From assembly GCA_014843695.1 (NCBI GenBank), contig CM026394.1, forward strand, positions 43,191,787 to 43,255,786: a stretch of DNA of 64,000 nucleotides, read 5' to 3'. Made by a program: the position numbers and the translations under genes. The notes beneath the pieces are model-generated. The model did not search any database. It was not told where the DNA came from and was given only the letters and a program-made list of their open reading frames with translations. This document shows, piece after piece, positions 58,396 through 64,000 of the stretch. Source of the DNA: Archivesica marissinica. Lineage: Eukaryota; Mollusca; Bivalvia; Venerida; Vesicomyidae. Numbering within the stretch: the first letter of the stretch is position 1; every line of letters starts with the position of its first letter.

Positions 58396-59140
58396 ATAAT
58401 CTAAAATGACTAATCTCTTCAGAAGGCATCGCTCATATGGGCAACCTGTAAAAGATATATTTTGCCTGGTCAGTCAAATAAATATATTTTAACACTGAGA
58501 CTATTAATTGGGCCGTATCGAGTTTCTGAACATATCAACGCCTGGGGAAACTGGCGGGGTTTCCCCCTTAAATTATTAATCCTATTAATAGGCCTATAGT
58601 AATGATGTAGTTGAATCGAAAGTGAGGCACTGCAATGCTGATAAAACTTTATAACTGGCCGCCATTGTTTATGGGTCAACGTAACGATAAATAGTCTTAA
58701 AAAGTACAATGTGCGTCTGATTCGACATATTTACTCAATATTTAAGTCGTCCTTAGTTCAATTACGCCGCATCGATCCATTACCATCTAAATGTAATATT
58801 TAAAATCTGTCATCTCGTCGATATAACACAGAAACGGGACATTATATGTAAATGAGTCTACTGGAACATTCGTGTATATTCGGAAATGATCGTGTATAAT
58901 CGTGCCTGTGCGACGATTTCCGATAGATTTCCGTTTCTATATTTAGCGATATTATCTTGTAGAGAAGAATTCTCGTTCTTCAAATCTACACCCTCAAAAA
59001 AGTGGGTGTAAGTAGATGGCGTTACGATCGGAAGTCTAGTTTCCCCAGGCTGTCATTTGACTAGAAGTTAAAAAGTGAAAAATCGACAGACTGGACCCCA
59101 GGCTAGGGCAACCGGTAGCGACGATAAATAAACGTAAAAC
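58396..59140 (+). mobile_element. SINE split by a 659-bp insertion
   Basis: SINE sequence (aaaatgactaatctcttcag ... atatgggcaacc) stops at 58446 and resumes at 59106 with gggcaaccggtagcgacgat and the tail aataaacgtaaaac. The 8 bases gggcaacc are duplicated on both sides. The insertion (58447-59105) has no coding sequence. It contains an inner inverted pair, cctggggaaact at 58541 and agtttccccagg near 59037. Confidence 0.85.
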
Positions 59141-59394
59141 ACACAGAGATAAACCATGTGTGGTTTACTACACTGTAACAACTGAACAATTTCGAAATCA
59201 AAGAATTTGAAAATGAAAAATATAAGTTTTACAGTCTTATCGAGAACACACCATTACAACAACCACATTGATATAACGACAGAATTACAATTTTTGGTTC
59301 CAGCAACTGGTAAAATGACCGATCCAGATTTTAATAATTGTATACTGCGACTATGCAAAACAGTTTTCAATCCATTATATATAAGTTAAAGCGA

Positions 59395-59925
59395 CATTAC
59401 ATCGCAAAAAGCCCCAAAAATGCTCATTTACGTTAAGTAGCATTGCTACTATAAATTCTTCAGAAATAATTCGAACACTAACTTTTTATAAATAAACAGT
59501 GTTTTTGTGGTATACAAACTATCAAAAGTGAAAGTAGGATTTCATATAACGGTCAGCTACTCTCCTGAATTGATGATTATTTATTATTATTGGAGTCTAA
59601 ACAAAGCGCGTGCTATTGTCATTAAGACATATTTTTTAATCGCATTAGTCTAAAAAATTAATATGCACATGCACAAAGGGTGATATATATATAACGGTAA
59701 ATCTGTACCATAAATCGTGTTATTCAGGATACACACATTGCATTACACATGCATGTTGACCCTATTTATATTACTTTGTTATGTCAACAAACATCGTATA
59801 CGACGGTTATTTATTTAGATGAAATACTCGGCTTTTGAGGTAAATATTCGGAAAACAATTATACATTATAATAGGAAAATATATTCTGTACAAATTTTCG
59901 TTTTCACCGATGTAGTGTCAATTTA
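59395..59925. mobile_element. Non-autonomous DNA transposon, 'gacactacatcg' family, 531 bp
   Basis: The terminal inverted repeats are ttaaagcgacattacatcg and cgatgtagtgtcaatttaa. The body is related to the inverted fragment at 44.2 kb. No transposase frame is present. Confidence 0.8.
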
Positions 59926-59950
59926 ATTATACCTAGCCAATTTTGCACAA

Positions 59951-60186
59951 TTAACCCATAACCTGCCAATCACAACTAAATTCACATTTGCAAACAGCAT
60001 AGAGCCGGATCAGACGGCACAGCAGACAGAACGTGTCATCTGATCAGGCCATATTATGCTGTTTGCTATTTGGCTGAATAGCAAACAACATAGATCCTGA
60101 TCAGATGCGGCTTTATCCCGCAGCTGATCTGGATCTATGTTGTTAGCATATTCCGTCTAATTTATTCGGCAGGTTACCCAGGTTAA
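59951..60186 (+). mobile_element. TTAA MITE family B, copy 1 (double hairpin)
   Basis: The ends are ttaacccataacctgcc and ggcaggttacccaggttaa. Inside are two hairpins: gcaaacagcatagagcc ... atgctgtttgc and gcaaacaacatagatcc ... ggatctatgttgttagc. Confidence 0.85.
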
Positions 60187-60399
60187 TGACAATGCAGAAA
60201 CAAACAACTGTATTATATTGGCAAGCTAGTATTATTTGTTTTCTGGTCAAGACAGTCAAATCCTACCAGCATGCAGAGGTCACACATAGAAAACACCTTT
60301 GTTTTGGCCTAAGTTTATCTCTACAAATCATAGAAGCAGATGGTTTGATTTCCCTGATCATAGAGCATATGTTTCCCTGGCTAATGGTGAACCATATGG

Positions 60400-60510
60400 G
60401 CTGTAAACAATGTAAAGCACCTTGGATTAAAGTCCCATTTGAAAGACTTAATTGTATTAGGCTCAGACCTTATTATTGGGGTGTTAACCACTGGACTACA
60501 TATCCAACAT
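60400..60510 (-). mobile_element. SINE fragment, 'cagtctttcagatgggac' family
   Basis: It reads gtaaagcaccttggattaaa, gtcccatttgaaagactta, then a reversed tRNA-like gttaaccactggactacata. Confidence 0.65.
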
Positions 60511-60666
60511 GCATTATTAATGTATTATTAAATTAATTCCCTTATTATTGCTCGAGTATTAAATTACTACCGTACACTTTATAATTACTATATAAATATT
60601 ATTATTAACTTTCTTCTCTTAATTACTCCATACAATACTACTATGTGTACTGCCTGCCTGTTTGTT

Positions 60667-61308
60667 TGTGTTTTACGCCTGCATCAGCACCATTTGGGGC
60701 TATATCGCCGACGGGCAATTTACCTAACAACACCTTTCCTGGGCAAGTTTCAGCGGTTAACCAGTACTTGGATGATACACAAACATCCGTAAGAAACAGC
60801 AAACTTTCATATAAATGAGACACGGACTGAGCTGGGCTCGAACACACGACAATCATTGATGATAGGTTACAGTGGTATACAAGTCAGCGACCAACATCCA
60901 TTATGTTATTATGTTATATTTCGGGTTTTACGCCTGCATCAGCACCGTTTTGGGCTATATCGCCGGCGGGCAGTTTACCTAACAACACCTTTCCTGGGCA
61001 GGCTCCAGCGGTTAACCAGTACTTGGGTGCACCAACCTCCGTAAGAAACTGCCAACTTTTTCATATAAATGAGACACGGTCTGAGCGGGGCTCGAACCCG
61101 TGATCATCAGTGATGATAGGTTACAGAGGTATACAAGTCAGCGACCGTAACCACTCGACCACGGAGGCGGACCACCAACATCCGTAAGGAAACTTGTTCA
61201 TATAAATGAGACACAGACTGAGCTGGGCTAAAACATGCAACCATCAGTGATGATAGGTTACAGTGGTATACAAGTCAGCGACCGTAACCACTGGACCACG
61301 GAGGCGGT
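60667..61308 (-). mobile_element. Three SINEs of one family in tandem, 'ctccagcggttaaccagtac' type
   Basis: Copies at about 60667-60895, 60925-61171 and 61172-61308 (partial) all lie on the minus strand. They share acgcctgcatcagcacc, cctccgtaagaaactgccaa, gcggggctcgaaccc (reversed B box) and gaccgtaaccactcgaccac. Clustering in one orientation suggests local duplication rather than three insertions. Confidence 0.8.
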
Positions 61309-61799
61309 CAGGCCCGTCGCTGGGCATACGCAAGTACGCACGTGCGTATCATTGGTCTGAGAAAATGAAAAAAAATTAAAACTCCAAAAATGAATTAAAA
61401 CGCCAGGGGGGGGGGGTAGTAGGGATACATAGGCGCCGTGATGTGTGGAGTGGTGGAATAATTGAGCCCATTGCAAATATGGTGCATCTCGAAATAATTT
61501 GTGCTATTTTACGTGCTTGATTAATTGATAAGAGCAATAGTCCTGCAATTCTATGTTACAAAATGCATTGAAATGCAGGAAATTGCTTCCTCATTTCCAA
61601 AAATATCCAGGGGGGGTGGGGAGACCCCCCCTAGCGTAATCGCATGCTATGTTCAATTGACAAACAAATTTGACCGTGCGTATCATCAAAATAGCTCCAG
61701 CGACGGCCCTGGCGGTCCTCACCTCAGACCAACCGGTTAACCACTGGACCACTGAACAGGCTTGGTCCAAGCATTTGTTCTTAAAATGCATGGAGCCAT

Positions 61800-61850
61800 G
61801 GACAATTGCCTGTTTAATAGAGGTGACCACTAACACAGGTTTGACTGTAT
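61800..61850. mobile_element. pogo/Tigger-like remnant
   Basis: It contains gaggtgaccactaacacagg and tttgactgta, the right end of the element seen complete at 62641. Confidence 0.65.
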
Positions 61851-61884
61851 TTCGTTTACTTACAGACAGCATAGAACCAGTCAC

Positions 61885-62134
61885 AGACGGATAGCAGGTT
61901 CGACCCACCGTCTGACCCTAATAAAACTAACAGTCTTTCAGATGGGACTTTAAACCAAGATCTCGTGTTGGTGCTTTACACTGTGCACATAAAAGAACCA
62001 GAGGAGACTCTGGAATGGGTCTGTATCATTGCAATATCCTACACAATCCTACACAATTTAACATGACTAATCTCTTCAGGAGGTGTTGCTCATATGGGCA
62101 ACCTGATGATAAATAAACGTAAAACACACACACC
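61885..62134 (+). mobile_element. SINE, 'cagtctttcagatgggac' family, with partial head
   Basis: The partial head gcaggttcgacccaccgtct keeps the B box. The body and tail gataaataaacgtaaaacac follow. Confidence 0.83.
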
Positions 62135-62640
62135 AGTCCCACTAATTGCTCTAGATGGTCTTGGCTTTTTAATTGCATGGAACTGAAATGTAGAGATATT
62201 CTCCACAGATATTCTCTACTGCTAACAAAGCCTAGTGTTGATAGGTAATGATATGTTCCACTTGTGCTGCAGCCAGTGACCTGAACATCCTGTCGAGGTT
62301 AATATATCTCTGATGAGATGCATCATAAGCAGTGATAGGTTTATGGATGGCCACAATGGGAGTATCCGCTTAATAGCCATCTCAACACAGCTCACTTTAT
62401 GACCATTATAGCAGTTTATTGTACAAATGAGTTAATTGCTGATTCCCAAGAGCTATGATTATAATGGTTCCAGTGCCCATGCTGTTCCGGAATTATTTTT
62501 TATGGGCAGGCATTCATACACACAAGGATCAGGTCTATCTCTGTGAAGCCAGCCTGGGTTCATGCCTGCCGATTTTTTATATTTTGACTTCTTGAACATG
62601 GCTCAATTAAGTCGTCTTGGGTGTTAAATAAATATGTACA

Positions 62641-62822
62641 TACAGTGAAACCTGTGTTAGTGGTCGCCTCCATTAAGCAGCTATCCTGTATTAAGCAACC
62701 ACTTGCCAGATTCCCAATATGTTATTTTATTATACATTTGATCTCTAATAAGCAGCCACCTGTGCTAAGCAGCCACTTTCTGAGATTCCCTTGGCTGGCT
62801 GCTTAAGACAGGTTTCACTGTA
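62641..62822. mobile_element. pogo/Tigger-like MITE, 182 bp
   Basis: The perfect 15-bp termini are tacagtgaaacctgt and acaggtttcactgta. Internal ttaagcagcta / ggctgcttaa repeats are typical of Tigger-derived MITEs. The TA at each end fits Tc1/mariner-superfamily insertion. Confidence 0.87.
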
Positions 62823-63080
62823 AATGGCAGAAAAGGCAAAATATATCAAAGACTGTTCCCAGGATACTCCGAAGCATAATCATCTTTGAACATTTTCACA
62901 GCAAAGAATACATTGGATATATACTGTAGGATAAATGTATATAAGATGAGAAAACTGTAAAATCGATAGCCTATTGTGCAAAGGAAACAATGATAAAAAC
63001 AAAGGAAACCAAATAGTTATAAAAATTTATTTTAGCTCGTGCTTTTTCCTTAAATGCATTTCACTTTAATTTAGTAAGGT

Positions 63081-63325
63081 TTAACCCTTTGCCTGCTGAG
63101 TAAATAAAATCACATTTGCAAACAACATAGATCCAGATCAGCCGCTGTGTAGCGCCGTCTTATCGGGATCTATGTTGTTTGCTATTCAATGAAGTGTTGT
63201 AGCTCCACTATCTGAATAGCAAACAGCATAGAGCCTGATCAGACGGCACGTTCTGTGCACGTCTGATCTGGCTCTATGCTGTTTGCAAATGTGATGTTAT
63301 CTGCCGCTAGCGTGCAAAAGGTGAC
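63081..63325 (-). mobile_element. TTAA MITE family B, copy 2 (double hairpin)
   Basis: It starts ttaaccctttgcctgctgag and has a decayed right end. The first hairpin is gcaaacaacatagatcc ... ggatctatgttgtttgc. The second is gcaaacagcatagagcc ... ggctctatgctgtttgc. Hairpin order is reversed relative to copy 1, so it is inverted. Confidence 0.83.
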
Positions 63326-63329
63326 ACAC

Positions 63330-64000
63330 TCTACTCATAGGAGTATTCAGGGGAAGTAACTCACTGATTCAGGGGAAGTAACTCACTAATGTTTCTCACT
63401 ACATCAACAATTGTAATACAAAACTTGGAAACATGATTTACAAATTCACCAACCAATTTGGAACCTGTTTGGCTGATAAGCAGATGTGCAAACCAGTGGC
63501 ATGTGTTTCTTGTCTCCACAAAGGAGAGCTTTTATTACTGGAATATACACCTGAGATTAATTTGCAATATATGTTATAGAGAAAGAATGGCTGGAAAGAC
63601 ACAGGAGTACACCGAGCAAAGTTGAGCTACATGATAAGATCTAGTAATTAACTCCTACACTTATTGCCTAGCCTCTCACATGTTACTGTCTAACTGTGAT
63701 AACTCTTAGACTGCTTCCATTACATTCAACAAGTGGTCGCATAAATATAAAAAAATACAATAAAGATATATATAACTGTAACTGTTTTAGTTACAGGCGA
63801 GTCATACGCCCATGAGTCATACGCCCACGTGCAACAAGGAATCTGTTTGAAACAAGCAGGCAGTCTGCGTGCAGTGCATATGCATGGTACACTTTCAGTA
63901 AAAGATTTTCACATTTAAATTTAATCTCTGTCCAATTACTTCAAAGGAGAAGAATAATACAAGACTAGCAGCTGCATTGTAAAACTTTAGGATGTCCAAT
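63330..64000. other. Upstream intron or flank, unique
   Basis: The motif attcaggggaagtaactcac is duplicated at 63347-63387 (a relative is at 33.52 kb). No exon is recognised to the end of the window. Confidence 0.4.

Noticed and set aside
60186..60536. Plus-strand frame of 116 codons starting MTMQKQ
   Set aside because: Its second half runs antisense through a SINE fragment. There is no recognisable domain and no splice partners.

Overview
This is a stretch of animal (eukaryotic) nuclear genome. It has no bacterial gene architecture, about half of it is tandem repeat, and it carries tRNA-derived SINEs, TTAA-flanked MITEs and short exons with GT-AG borders. One SINE family carries a V-domain-like core and a 3' tail of the kind described for the molluscan RUDI SINE. 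Another element begins with a 'gagggccataatggccct' motif that I associate with bivalve genomes. A marine mollusc, probably a bivalve, is my best guess, but it is an inference.

The only gene I can support is an integrin alpha subunit on the minus strand, entering from the right and leaving at the left. I assembled it by hand from splice-bordered exons at 39072-38952, 35410-35328 OR 19792-19728, 11399-11351, 6290-6201, 4598-4554 and 1866-1769. All borders are AG/GT and the phases agree across every junction. Together they read as one continuous piece of the alpha-subunit beta-propeller: CAPRY...GTCY...EYSPCRS, then CQxGFS, then LLIGAVGSWYWQ, then FEDGP, then GYSSDVGNFDGD, then DYVVGVPRG. This covers roughly blades 2-4. 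There is no alpha-I domain. The signal peptide, first blade, legs, transmembrane segment and tail lie outside the window. A 16-nt candidate microexon at 42711-42696 may precede the first clear exon.

The main biological finding is that two exons, 35410-35328 and 19792-19728, encode alternative versions of the same CQxGFS segment. Both enter in phase 1 and leave in phase 0. Either one keeps the frame, but including both gives an in-frame stop. They therefore look like mutually exclusive exons in the ligand-facing propeller. A decayed copy of the DYVVGVPRG exon lies directly upstream of the working one, a second exon duplication in the same gene.

Layout. 1-6.3 kb: three exons plus 31-, 119-, 18- and 28-bp arrays. 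6.5-10.3 kb: 39-bp array. 11.35 kb: 49-nt exon beside a (TTG)n tract. 12.5-15.6 kb: 22-bp array. 16.2-18.6 kb: two 25-bp arrays. 19.7 kb: alternative exon. 19.9-29.0 kb: 35-38-bp array with a 1000-N assembly gap. 29.2-34.9 kb: MITEs, SINEs and DNA transposon remnants. 35.3 kb: alternative exon. 36.2-37.6 kb: 24-bp array. 38.95 kb: exon. 39.5-64 kb: upstream intron or flank holding eight or more further arrays and many transposon copies, with no exon I can support except the microexon candidate. The many long apparent reading frames (one over 1300 codons) are artefacts of repeat units that are multiples of three or lack stops.
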